In this document: positions 1 to 7,273 of the stretch, piece by piece
Layout of the letters: each line of letters begins with the position of its first letter
How positions within the stretch are numbered: the stretch's first letter is position 1
Assembly: GCA_018818905.1 (NCBI GenBank)
Contig: JAHIRA010000010.1
Coordinates: 1 to 8,189, forward strand
Reading direction: 5' to 3'
Origin: Patescibacteria group bacterium
GTDB lineage: Bacteria; Patescibacteriota; JABMPQ01; JAHIRA01
DNA: 8,189 nucleotides
Made by a program: the position numbers and the translations under genes
The notes under the pieces: generated by a model
Told to the model about the DNA's origin: nothing
Databases searched by the model: none
The model's input: the letters and a program-made list of their open reading frames with translations, nothing else

Positions 1-3000
1 AAACTTCCCGTCACGATAGCTATGGTAGCTGGAACAATGAAAGACTTGTTAGCTCGTTGAATGGTAGGGCTGGTAAGAACTTTTTGATACCCATCTATAA
101 TTGGAGTAAAGACTGCTTCGACGACTGAGCGCTCTCCTTCTTTTTTGGGAAAGAGAAAGTCTTCAATCTTCTTGAGAACATTAACGACGCCTTCGATGAC
201 TTTTTCAGGTGGAGTTTCTTCTGTTTCTTCTGTGACGATAACTTCTTCGGTCACAACAACTTCTTCGGTTGTTGTGACCTCTGTTTCCCCTGGACCACCA
301 ACTGGCTCGACAATAGAGACAAAGCCAAAGTCAGCGTCGTTGTATTTGGAAAGGCTAGTGGTCAACACAGCTTGCCCTGGATTGTTGTGTGAGGACAGTC
401 GGTATCCAGGCACAGTACTTTCCTCGACATAGATAAGATAAAAGCCAGCCGAGACATTTTGGAAATCATAGTAGCCGCTACTTGCGGTGGTGGCTATGGC
501 GGTAAGAGAATCGCTATCATCTAGAACGCCATCCTCGTCATGATCTGTATAGAGCTTAACCGTCGCTCCAGAAAGGCCCGCTTCCAGATTATCTTTGAGA
601 CCATTTCTATTGGCGTCCTCAAAAATATAACCAGATATTTCTCCGGATGCTTCAGCATTAAAGTGTAGGATATTGCTGGTAGCACTGGCCTTGCCAGGAT
701 TGTAAGCAACACTAGCTACATTCGTCACGCTGGTATTTTGCTTGATCGTTTCTTTGGCTTTAACCTCAAAAGTGAAGCTGCCTTTGGCTCCTGGATCCAG
801 TTCTGGCAAAGTGATAGTGATAGTGGATCCGGAGACTGAGGCTTCGTCATCACCAGCGCTATCGGTTTTACCACTACCGTTAAGTTTAATAGTCGAGTCC
901 CTATAAACCAGAGAGGCAGATAAGCTATCGGTGAAACTAATATCTTCTAGTTTGTGAGAGCCAGTGTTTTCATAGGCAATTTGAAAAGTCATAGTCTCGC
1001 CTGGCAAAACTGTTTCTGTTGTCGCAGCTCTTATTTGCGGGTAGTACCCAGGAAGCATCTGAGCAAAAAGAACTTCAACAAAAATAGTGAGTGCCAGCCC
1101 CATCATGACGTACAAACCAATGCGCCTATTTCTCTTAAAGTCCTGGTAAGATCCTTGCCAGGTGCCGCCCTGGTCATAATTATAAACGTAGGCAAAAGCT
1201 TTACTAGGATGCTTGGCCAAATAATAAACCGTCAGGATGCCATTTTGAGCCTGCCTAAGTAAAGCCATCGGAATGGCTGATAGGGTGGCTAAAAAATTCT
1301 TCTTTTCTGGATAGAGACGATAAAAAAGATAAGCTAGATACAAGAGAAAGAAAATCAAAGCTAGATAAAGTAAGTCACGAGGAGTGGTAAAAAACCCAAG
1401 GCTACCGGCAAAATTAGTAAAAGAAGCTAAGCCACCGGTCTCTTTGGAATAAGCCTTAGTTAAAACCAGCACATCTTTCTGGCTGGTATCTATATGAAAA
1501 CTCTGAACAGCCGACCAATCACTTTCGCCACCCTCAGAGTCAATGGTTCTGATAACGTAATAATAATCTTTGAGGTCTGTGAGGTTTTTAGGCAAAGTGA
1601 AACTGGTCTGACCAGTAGAAGTTTGATAGTCTCGATTGTAATTATCTTGAGGGTCAGAAAAAGTCCCGAGTCTAATTTGATAAGCTAGATCAATAGTGTC
1701 ATCTTCTCTGTCACTAGCTCCATCCCAAGCAAGAGTTGGCAGTACAGTGTAAACCGTTTGGCCTCCAGCTGGAGAAAAGGTTGTCGGCGGAGTCGGTTTG
1801 TCGTTAACGGGATTAACAGTTAGATTAACCGTGTTGCTTCTGGTCGACAGACCACCCAGGGTATCAGTTGCGACAAAAACAATCTGTTCGGTCCCAGTCC
1901 AATTCTCTTCATTGCTTTCTAAGGTGACAGTGTTGGAGGCATTAATGCTGACATCGATATGGGCTGGGTTAGCATCTCCAGCCACACTATAAGTTATAGA
2001 GTCATTGGGGTTTCTGTCTTCAAAATAATCATCAAGATCAAAAGCATCCGCTAGAACTGTATCTTCGTCCCAAGACTGGTCTGGGATATCGGCGATAAGC
2101 ACTGGCTGATCATTGACAGTGTCAATGTTAACTGTAAAAGTTTGACTTGAATTTTTCTCGTTACCAGCTCCATCAAAAGCTTTGATATACCAGCCGTGAT
2201 CACCTTCAGCCAAAGCCTGAGCGTCGCCTAGAGTGTAGCTATCTGTCGCCCCACCAGAGGGTGCAATATTGTCTTGAACAAGACTGTTGTCAATAAACAA
2301 CTGATATTTCCACAGTCCAACCCCAGTGTCAGAAGGGGCCTGCCAGATAAAAACTGGCTTGGTAGTGTCAACGTGTTCATCATTTCCAGGACTTTGCAGA
2401 CTAAAATCTGATGGTGGCGTGACATCTGTAGTGTAGCCAAGATCTAGATTGCTTAACTCGGTTCTTTCTTGACCATTAGAAGTAAAGAAACTTCTAAATT
2501 TGAAACTTCCTGTATTGTATGGGGGCGAGTCAAAAGAAGACAGGTTGGTATTAACAACGGACGCGGTGTTTGACTGAGCCACTCCTCCTGACGCAGTTTG
2601 CCACGAAGAACCGTCAAAATATCGCCACGTCACCCCTCCGTCCTGTGAGATCTGATAACTAAGATCCCCCTGATTTTTGCTACCAGGCGTTTCGGCAAAT
2701 GAGTCTAAGCGATTAAAGGCTTGGGTGTTGTTATTGATAGCCGTAGGTGAAGCTGTATCAAAAGCTCCCATCGGATACTTGATAGTTAAATAATCTTCAG
2801 CAGATCCACCGCCCACTGCTACCCCAGCCACAATATCAGCATCATAACTATCGATAGCTACTCCTGTTGAGTAGTCAATACTAGCTCCTGAGCCGGCATA
2901 GCTTTTTTGCCAAATAACATTGCCGGACGAATCATATTTGATTGTCCGCCAGTCTCTAGCTCCAGGACCGCCAGTATCTCCAGTGACCACAATATCATTA

Positions 3001-4040
3001 AAAGAATCCACAGCCGAAGCAGCCGCTCTATCATCTCCGGTATCATCTAAAAATTTCTCCCAAATTTTACCACCAAATGAATTATATTTGAAAACAAACC
3101 AGTCTCTATCTGAATCAATGACTGACCCCTGCCAGATTACATTATTGGAAGAGTCAACTCCTAGCGTTCCCCGGCCACTTGCGGCAGTACTGGATGGCCC
3201 AATACCGGTATATGTCTCACTCCAAAGCAAGGACCCGTTGGAGCCATTATACTTAATGAGCCGAGCATCGTCGTTGGCTGCGGGATAAGAAATAGTCATG
3301 GAGATGAAAGGATTTCCAGAGCTATCAAGCCCAATCCCCGCCAAGAGATCGTCATCGCCACTATCATAAATTTCGTCCCAGAGAGTATTGCCACTTGAGT
3401 CATACTTGATCGTATAACCATCTACAAAGTTGTTGAGCGAACCAGTCACGATAATATTGTCCGAGGTATCAACAGCCACCCCCAAAGCTGAATCAAAACC
3501 GCCCCCATCATAGCTTCTCTCCCACAATTCATTGCCGTTAGCATCGTATTTGAGAGTATGAAAGTTTGCGCCCGCCCCACCAGCGATAATAATGTTATCA
3601 CTTGAGTCGACAGCAACTCCCCAAGCTTGATCATAGCCAACATTTTTTTGTTTGGCCCATAACAAAGTTCCGCTTGAATTATATTTAACCGTATAATAGT
3701 CAGGCAAAGCCCCATTTAAAACTTCCCCTGTGACGATAATATTGTTATTTGAATCAACCGCCACTCCATGAGCTTGGTCACTAGCACTTTGATCAACCCA
3801 TCTTTCCCAAACGGAGCTTGGAGCGCCATCCACTTTGAGTCTGGCCACATCCAGAGTAGTATTCACTTCAATTTTGCCACTATCAGACAAAGTGTATTCG
3901 GAAGCATTGTCAAAACTCCAAGATCTAGAGTCAGCCAAGGCCCATAAAGGAGTTAACAAAAAAAGAGCCATAACAAAAATAGCTCCTAGATTACGAACCA
4001 TCTCGACTGTCTTTTTTCTTGTGCCTAAAACAAAAAACAT
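1..4040 (-). CDS. Large exported, membrane-anchored multidomain surface protein (3' end outside window)
   Basis: This frame has 1346 codons without a stop from the ATG at 4040 to the left edge. It is likely a cell-surface adhesion or binding protein; its ligand is unknown. Residues 1-36 form a signal peptide: a basic start, a hydrophobic core at about 18-33, and cleavage after ALA. Residues 37-66 and 425-539 resemble two halves of one beta-sandwich (SGKIEVN; LSYQISQDGGVTWRYFDG). Between them are seven SBBP-like propeller repeats (67-424). Next come an FN3/Ig-like domain from TPPSDFSLQSP (540-641), a cadherin-like domain bounded by NDQP and NDKP (about 643-748), and another FN3-like domain (749-852). 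Hydrophobic helices at about 888-907 and 974-996 flank a basic loop of about 66 residues. A DUF11-like domain (1001-1128), an SdrD_B-like domain (about 1134-1242, GYIFEDANRNGLKD) and a Thr/Glu/Val-rich stalk (about 1252-1276) follow. The sequence runs off as FIVPATIAIVTGS, possibly a third membrane helix. The Shine-Dalgarno at 4051-4056 supports the start. Exact family boundaries need profile searches. Confidence 0.88.
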   Translation of the reverse strand, partial: MFFVLGTRKKTVEMVRNLGAIFVMALFLLTPLWALADSRSWSFDNASEYTLSDSGKIEVNTTLDVARLKVDGAPSSVWERWVDQSASDQAHGVAVDSNNNIIVTGEVLNGALPDYYTVKYNSSGTLLWAKQKNVGYDQAWGVAVDSSDNIIIAGGAGANFHTLKYDANGNELWERSYDGGGFDSALGVAVDTSDNIIVTGSLNNFVDGYTIKYDSSGNTLWDEIYDSGDDDLLAGIGLDSSGNPFISMTISYPAANDDARLIKYNGSNGSLLWSETYTGIGPSSTAASGRGTLGVDSSNNVIWQGSVIDSDRDWFVFKYNSFGGKIWEKFLDDTGDDRAAASAVDSFNDIVVTGDTGGPGARDWRTIKYDSSGNVIWQKSYAGSGASIDYSTGVAIDSYDADIVAGVAVGGGSAEDYLTIKYPMGAFDTASPTAINNNTQAFNRLDSFAETPGSKNQGDLSYQISQDGGVTWRYFDGSSWQTASGGVAQSNTASVVNTNLSSFDSPPYNTGSFKFRSFFTSNGQERTELSNLDLGYTTDVTPPSDFSLQSPGNDEHVDTTKPVFIWQAPSDTGVGLWKYQLFIDNSLVQDNIAPSGGATDSYTLGDAQALAEGDHGWYIKAFDGAGNEKNSSQTFTVNIDTVNDQPVLIADIPDQSWDEDTVLADAFDLDDYFEDRNPNDSITYSVAGDANPAHIDVSINASNTVTLESNEENWTGTEQIVFVATDTLGGLSTRSNTVNLTVNPVNDKPTPPTTFSPAGGQTVYTVLPTLAWDGASDREDDTIDLAYQIRLGTFSDPQDNYNRDYQTSTGQTSFTLPKNLTDLKDYYYVIRTIDSEGGESDWSAVQSFHIDTSQKDVLVLTKAYSKETGGLASFTNFAGSLGFFTTPRDLLYLALIFFLLYLAYLFYRLYPEKKNFLATLSAIPMALLRQAQNGILTVYYLAKHPSKAFAYVYNYDQGGTWQGSYQDFKRNRRIGLYVMMGLALTIFVEVLFAQMLPGYYPQIRAATTETVLPGETMTFQIAYENTGSHKLEDISFTDSLSASLVYRDSTIKLNGSGKTDSAGDDEASVSGSTITITLPELDPGAKGSFTFEVKAKETIKQNTSVTNVASVAYNPGKASATSNILHFNAEASGEISGYIFEDANRNGLKDNLEAGLSGATVKLYTDHDEDGVLDDSDSLTAIATTASSGYYDFQNVSAGFYLIYVEESTVPGYRLSSHNNPGQAVLTTSLSKYNDADFGFVSIVEPVGGPGETEVTTTEEVVVTEEVIVTEETEETPPEKVIEGVVNVLKKIEDFLFPKKEGERSVVEAVFTPIIDGYQKVLTSPTIQRANKSFIVPATIAIVTGS
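249..279. repeat. Perfect 12-bp inverted repeat within the stalk-coding region
   Basis: GGTCACAACAAC (249-260) and GTTGTTGTGACC (268-279) are perfect complements separated by 7 bases. The element lies inside the surface-protein gene and encodes the low-complexity VTTTEEVVVT of the stalk, where ACA and GTT codon runs are naturally complementary. No T-run follows on either strand, so it is not a terminator. It could form an mRNA hairpin or simply reflect codon repeats. Confidence 0.6.
2769..3842 (-). repeat. Seven tandem SBBP-like beta-propeller repeats inside the surface protein
   Basis: Seven protein repeats of about 45-55 residues begin at residues 67, 117, 162, 210, 260, 315 and 365, with a closing strand at 418 (LTIKYP). 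The consensus is roughly TIKYDSSGN.LW...Y..G..D.A.GVAVDSSDNIIVTG, which matches the beta-propeller repeat SBBP. Seven units plus a split first/last strand fit a single seven-bladed propeller. At DNA level the copies have diverged but still share blocks such as GACGATAATATTG (plus strand, near 3732) and close variants near 3449 and 3585. Repeats 4, 5 and 7 have lost the VTG turn (for example WQG in repeat 5 and VAG in repeat 7). Confidence 0.8.
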
Positions 4041-4050
4041 AAGTTTCTTT

Positions 4051-4056
4051 CCTCCC
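4051..4056 (-). promoter_or_regulatory. Strong Shine-Dalgarno of the surface-protein gene
   Basis: On the minus strand GGGAGG (4056-4051) followed by AAAGAAACTT precedes the ATG at 4040, a 10-base gap from the end of GGAGG. It is the clearest ribosome binding site in the window. It decides the start in favour of this ATG over the in-frame ATG 13 codons later at 4001-3999. The 43-base gap after the smc stop holds little else and no terminator, so the two genes may be cotranscribed. Confidence 0.75.
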
Positions 4057-4083
4057 TATTCTACTACTTTTTCTATAAAGAGA

Positions 4084-6732
4084 CTAGTGTTTCTGTACCT
4101 TCTTGTTTTCTATCTTTTCTGCTTCCTCAAGCTTAATGGAGAGGATTTTGGAAATGCCGCTCTCTTGCATAGTAACGCCATAAAGAATGCCCGCCTCGCC
4201 CATAGTGGCCCGGTTATGGGTAATAGCTAAAATTTGTGATTTATGAGAAGCTTCCAGAATAATTTTGGCAAAACGTCTTGAATTGGCCTCGTCTAGAGCG
4301 GCATCAACTTCATCCAAAACAATAAATGGCGGTGGATTGCTCTCAATGATGGCCATTAGAAGAGCAATAGAGGTCAAAGCTCGCTCACCTCCAGACAACA
4401 TTGATAAATCTCTCAGTTTCTTTCCTGGCGGATTGGCTTTGACTTCAATGATAAGTTCTTTGCGGCCTCCAGTAGCTTCGTTTTCCGACTCAGGGTCTTC
4501 TTCAATAGATTCCACCCTAGTATAAACTTCTTCTCTCTTAAGCTTGGCTTTGCCGCCACCGAAGAGAGTTTCGAAATATTTTTGAAATTTCTGATTTATA
4601 ATATCAAAAGATCGATTGAATTGTTTTTCAATATTTTCGTCCAACTTAGAAATGATTTTGCCTAGCTTAAGAGAAGCTTTGGCTAAATCCTCCCTTTGGC
4701 TTTCAAGAAAAGTAAAACGCTCTGATGTTTCTTTATATTCCTCAAGAGTAGTTGGATCAACTTCACCCAAAGTCAATAGTCGGCGTCGCAAATCTTTGAG
4801 ATGAATGGCGTATTCTCTAGCTTGGGTCTCTTCAATTTTTTGTGGCTTGGTCTTGTAGAGATTAAGAAGGGACTCAAGCTTTTGCTGCCCAATATCATCA
4901 CCAATTTCATCAAGCAGCAAAGCCTCTTCTTGAGTTAGAGAAGCTTTAGAAATCTCTACTTCGTGAATTTTGTTCCTAATCTGATTGAGCTCTTCCTGAG
5001 CTCGACGGTAACTCTTCTCAACCACAAAAACTTTTTGTCTTTCATCTAGTTCGTCTTGGCGTCGTTTTGCTTCTTCGGCCTCCAGAACAACAATCTTTTT
5101 TTCTATTTCCTTGATCTCACTTTCTAGCTTGATCTCTGTAGCCAGATAGTTTTCTAGATTAGAATTCTTGTCTTGAGGTTGTTGTTTTATTTTTTGCAGG
5201 GCTTGATCGGCCACTTTGAGCTCGTTTTGCGTATTGAATAGCTCTTTTTCTAGATTTTGAACCTCGGTTTTGAGGACTGCTTCTTTAATCTTGACCTCGT
5301 TGATATCGGAGGACGATCGGCCTCTTTTCTCAAAAGCTTCTGAAAGTTGGGTCTGAAGATCAGTCAACATGCTTTGACTCTGGCCCTTCTTCTGCCTATT
5401 TTTTATTTTTACCAGCAAAGCCTGGAGTTCATTCTCTTGCTTGGCTAAATCTTGACCTAGTTTTTTGAGCTCATCTAAACTTTGACACTTTTCAATTTTG
5501 TGACGAATATTCTTGCCGGCTTCAAAAATATTACTCACAGCAGTTTCAATCTCGTCAAAATTAACCTTTTTTTCGTTAACTTTGACTTGATATGTCCCTA
5601 TGAGTGTCTTGATCTTGAGAATTGAAGCATTAACTTCTTCCTGGAGAACTATTTTGCTTTTAACCTTTTGCTGAGCTTCTTGATAAGCAGTTTGAGCCTT
5701 TGACAGCCTACCCTTGATATTGTTGACCTCAAAAGTTAATTTCTCTTGCTCACTTTTCCTCTGCTCTAGCTGCCCCTCACTTTGTCTTTCTTTTTCTAGC
5801 GATATCTTGCCTTTAATAAGGTAAAGTTCTTCGTTTTTCTTGTCTCGATCTTGCTTATAGACCCTAAGTTGGTCGCTACTTTGCTCTTGAACTTGTAAAG
5901 TCGTCGTTTTCTTTTCAAACTCCTCTAGAGTCTGTTCAAAACCAGCAATCTCTTGGAGAATGTCTTTTTCGTTTTCTTTGTAGCGATCTATGTCTGCCTC
6001 AATGCCGTCCTTTTTTTCTTGGATGACAGTTAAAGTGTGGTTATAATATTTGTCAAAAATGGCGTCTTTTTCTTTTTGCAATTCAACTTTTTTTTCGGCC
6101 TTTTTGACTAAACGCTTGAGAGATCTAAGACGTGGCTCAATCTCTCTCATTAGATCTTGACCCCGATCTATATTCTGTTTGGTGGCCTCAAGTTTGTTTT
6201 GCGAGATATGTTTTTTGATTTGATACTGCCTGACACCACAAGCATCATAGAAAATTTCTCTGAATTCTTTGGGAGAGGCCTTGAGCAAGGTTTCAATCAC
6301 CCCCTGGCCTATAACACTGTATGTTTTTTGGCCAAAACCGGCCTGAGCTAGAATATCTTGAACGTCAAGAAGCCTAACTTTGCTTTTGTTGATCAGGTAC
6401 TCCCCTTCGCCACTTCTATAAACACGCCTGGTAATAACAATGTTTTGAAAATCGAGAGAAATTTTTCTCGAAGAATTGTTGAGATACAAAGACACCTCGG
6501 CCAGGCCCAGTCTAGCTTTCTCGCTTGTGCCGGCAAAAATAACGTCATCGGACTTTTTGCCGCGCAGCATTTTCATGCTTTGTTCACCCAAAACCCATCT
6601 GATAGCGTCAGCAATATTACTTTTGCCGCTCCCATTGGGGCCGACAATCGCACTAATGCCAGGAGAAAATTCTAAAGTTGTTTTTTTGGCGAACGATTTA
6701 AAACCAGCAATTTCAACTTTTTCTAAGTACAT
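4084..6732 (-). CDS. smc: Chromosome segregation ATPase SMC, short form without a recognisable hinge
   Basis: SMC proteins are ABC-type ATPases that dimerise, usually with ScpA/ScpB, to organise and segregate the chromosome. At 882 residues this one is about 300 shorter than typical bacterial SMC (about 1150-1190). The N-terminal head has Walker A GPNGSGKS (31-38), SDDVIFAGTSEKARLGLAEV (61-80) and the Q-loop VIGQGV (140-145). The usual EEAAG stretch is replaced by FYDACGVRQYQIKK (161-174). Two long Lys/Glu/Gln-rich coiled-coil arms follow at about 175-390 and 455-700. The C-terminal head has FGGGKAKL (724-731), signature LSGGERALTS (779-788), Walker B and D-loop FIVLDEVDAALDEAN (803-817) and H-loop ITHNRATM (837-844). 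All ATPase motifs are therefore intact. The central part (about 391-455) is a short helical segment with no hinge-like Gly-rich globular domain and a single Cys, so no CxxC zinc hook. The ATG at 6732 gives the standard MYLEKVEIAGFKSFA start; its Shine-Dalgarno is weak. RNase III-SMC proximity is also known in Firmicutes. Confidence 0.93.
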   Translation of the reverse strand: MYLEKVEIAGFKSFAKKTTLEFSPGISAIVGPNGSGKSNIADAIRWVLGEQSMKMLRGKKSDDVIFAGTSEKARLGLAEVSLYLNNSSRKISLDFQNIVITRRVYRSGEGEYLINKSKVRLLDVQDILAQAGFGQKTYSVIGQGVIETLLKASPKEFREIFYDACGVRQYQIKKHISQNKLEATKQNIDRGQDLMREIEPRLRSLKRLVKKAEKKVELQKEKDAIFDKYYNHTLTVIQEKKDGIEADIDRYKENEKDILQEIAGFEQTLEEFEKKTTTLQVQEQSSDQLRVYKQDRDKKNEELYLIKGKISLEKERQSEGQLEQRKSEQEKLTFEVNNIKGRLSKAQTAYQEAQQKVKSKIVLQEEVNASILKIKTLIGTYQVKVNEKKVNFDEIETAVSNIFEAGKNIRHKIEKCQSLDELKKLGQDLAKQENELQALLVKIKNRQKKGQSQSMLTDLQTQLSEAFEKRGRSSSDINEVKIKEAVLKTEVQNLEKELFNTQNELKVADQALQKIKQQPQDKNSNLENYLATEIKLESEIKEIEKKIVVLEAEEAKRRQDELDERQKVFVVEKSYRRAQEELNQIRNKIHEVEISKASLTQEEALLLDEIGDDIGQQKLESLLNLYKTKPQKIEETQAREYAIHLKDLRRRLLTLGEVDPTTLEEYKETSERFTFLESQREDLAKASLKLGKIISKLDENIEKQFNRSFDIINQKFQKYFETLFGGGKAKLKREEVYTRVESIEEDPESENEATGGRKELIIEVKANPPGKKLRDLSMLSGGERALTSIALLMAIIESNPPPFIVLDEVDAALDEANSRRFAKIILEASHKSQILAITHNRATMGEAGILYGVTMQESGISKILSIKLEEAEKIENKKVQKH

Positions 6733-6747
6733 TAAAATGTCTTTGTT

Positions 6748-6768
6748 TTTGACAAAATGATAGTCAAA
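6748..6768. repeat. Short inverted repeat in the smc leader
   Basis: The arms TTTGAC (6748-6753) and GTCAAA (6763-6768) are perfect complements separated by 9 bases. They sit directly between the -10 element and the smc start, around the expected transcription start. The stem is only 6 bp, so it may be chance. A small operator is possible. No T-run follows it, so it does not look like a terminator. Confidence 0.3.
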
Positions 6769-6796
6769 TTATAGCACGGAAGCGAGGGGATCAAAA
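6768..6796 (-). promoter_or_regulatory. Probable sigma-70 type promoter of smc (extended -10)
   Basis: Read on the minus strand, the gap between the DUF456 gene and smc contains TGCTATAAT (6776-6768), a perfect extended -10 element. The upstream -35 is weak: TTTTGA at 6796-6791 (17-base spacer) or TTGATC at 6794-6789 (15-base spacer). Extended -10 promoters need little from the -35. A start of transcription near 6761 would give a leader of about 29 bases before the smc ATG at 6732. The upstream part overlaps the stop codon of the DUF456 gene. This suggests that smc and the surface-protein gene can be transcribed separately from the nusB-rnc operon. It was seen by eye and is unproven. Confidence 0.55.
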
Positions 6797-7273
6797 GATC
6801 AACGCACCCACAAAGATCCCCACCAGCCAGATCATAATTATGCCTTTGCATAATAATCCCGACAGAAAGCCCAAAAGAGACCCCATACTCACTTTAATTG
6901 ATTGCTTGAGATCACCGCTTTTGATAAATTCTCCCAGCAAGGCCCCGCCCAGAGTACCAATAATAAGTCCGGGAATATTCCAGAGAATCAAAGCAATAAG
7001 TCCCAAAAAGAAAGACAAAACCAGAGCCAACGTTGAACCACCAAGTTTTTTGACCCCCAGCTGTGATGAAAAAAGGTCAATTATAATGACAACCAGAGTT
7101 AAAAGACCCAAAACAACAACCGTGATGGGATGAATAACCTCAAAACCATTGTAGATAGAAAAAAGTAAGACGCCAGCAAAAACAAGTGGTGCATCAGGAA
7201 GATAAGGCAAAAAAAGACCGGCAAATCCGGCTAGTATAAGAACAAAAGTTAAGATAATGACTAGAACAAACAC
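6791..7273 (-). CDS. DUF456 family integral membrane protein
   Basis: This is a 160-residue, very hydrophobic inner-membrane protein that matches the DUF456 (PF04306) pattern. No biochemical role is established for the family that I can state. Visible segments are a helix at about 3-24 ending in PYLPDAPL (23-30), helices near 30-42, 49-68 and 81-100, a Gly-rich segment PGLIIGTLGGALLGE (101-115), and a C-terminal hydrophobic stretch at about 130-160. The loop LGVKKLGGS (72-80) after D66 and the GALLGE motif are the recurring family features. The start is GTG at 7273, overlapping the rnc stop TAG by one base; the only later Met (130) would remove most of the protein. There is no clear Shine-Dalgarno, so translation is probably coupled to rnc. 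The TGA stop lies 58 bases before smc. Its place between rnc and smc suggests membership of a housekeeping operon but does not reveal its function. Confidence 0.85.
   Translation of the reverse strand: MFVLVIILTFVLILAGFAGLFLPYLPDAPLVFAGVLLFSIYNGFEVIHPITVVVLGLLTLVVIIIDLFSSQLGVKKLGGSTLALVLSFFLGLIALILWNIPGLIIGTLGGALLGEFIKSGDLKQSIKVSMGSLLGFLSGLLCKGIIMIWLVGIFVGALIF

Noticed and set aside
2920..3288. Plus-strand open frame of 122 codons
   Set aside because: It is a shadow of the propeller repeats on the opposite strand; the minus frame has a clear repeat consensus here.
2769..3842. CRISPR-like or transposon repeat explanation for the periodic pattern
   Set aside because: The period is about 135-165 bases and variable, the copies are in frame and diverged, and they encode a protein repeat consensus.
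4041..4083. Separate promoter or terminator between smc and the surface-protein gene
   Set aside because: TATAGA and TAGAAT occur, but neither has a credible -35 partner, and no stem followed by a T-run is present; only the Shine-Dalgarno is convincing.
3835..4230. Plus-strand open frame of 131 codons across the smc/surface-gene junction
   Set aside because: It is antisense to two well-supported minus-strand genes, shows no recognisable motif, and its composition mirrors the opposite strand.
5476..5487. Zinc-hook (CxxC) alternative for the SMC apex
   Set aside because: Only one Cys (416, in KCQSLD) occurs in the central region, so the CxxC pair of Rad50-type hooks is absent.
6358..6760. Plus-strand open frames opposite the SMC N-terminal head
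   Set aside because: The minus strand encodes unmistakable SMC motifs, including Walker A, throughout this stretch.
6749..6775. Plus-strand promoter-like TTGACA followed by TATAGC
   Set aside because: The spacer is only about 15 bases and there is no plus-strand gene to serve; the TTGACA overlaps the inverted repeat arm.
6791..6793. Alternative genetic code with TGA as glycine
   Set aside because: TGA ends the DUF456 gene at the expected family length, just before a promoter; no in-frame TGA occurs in the 1346-codon surface gene or in smc.
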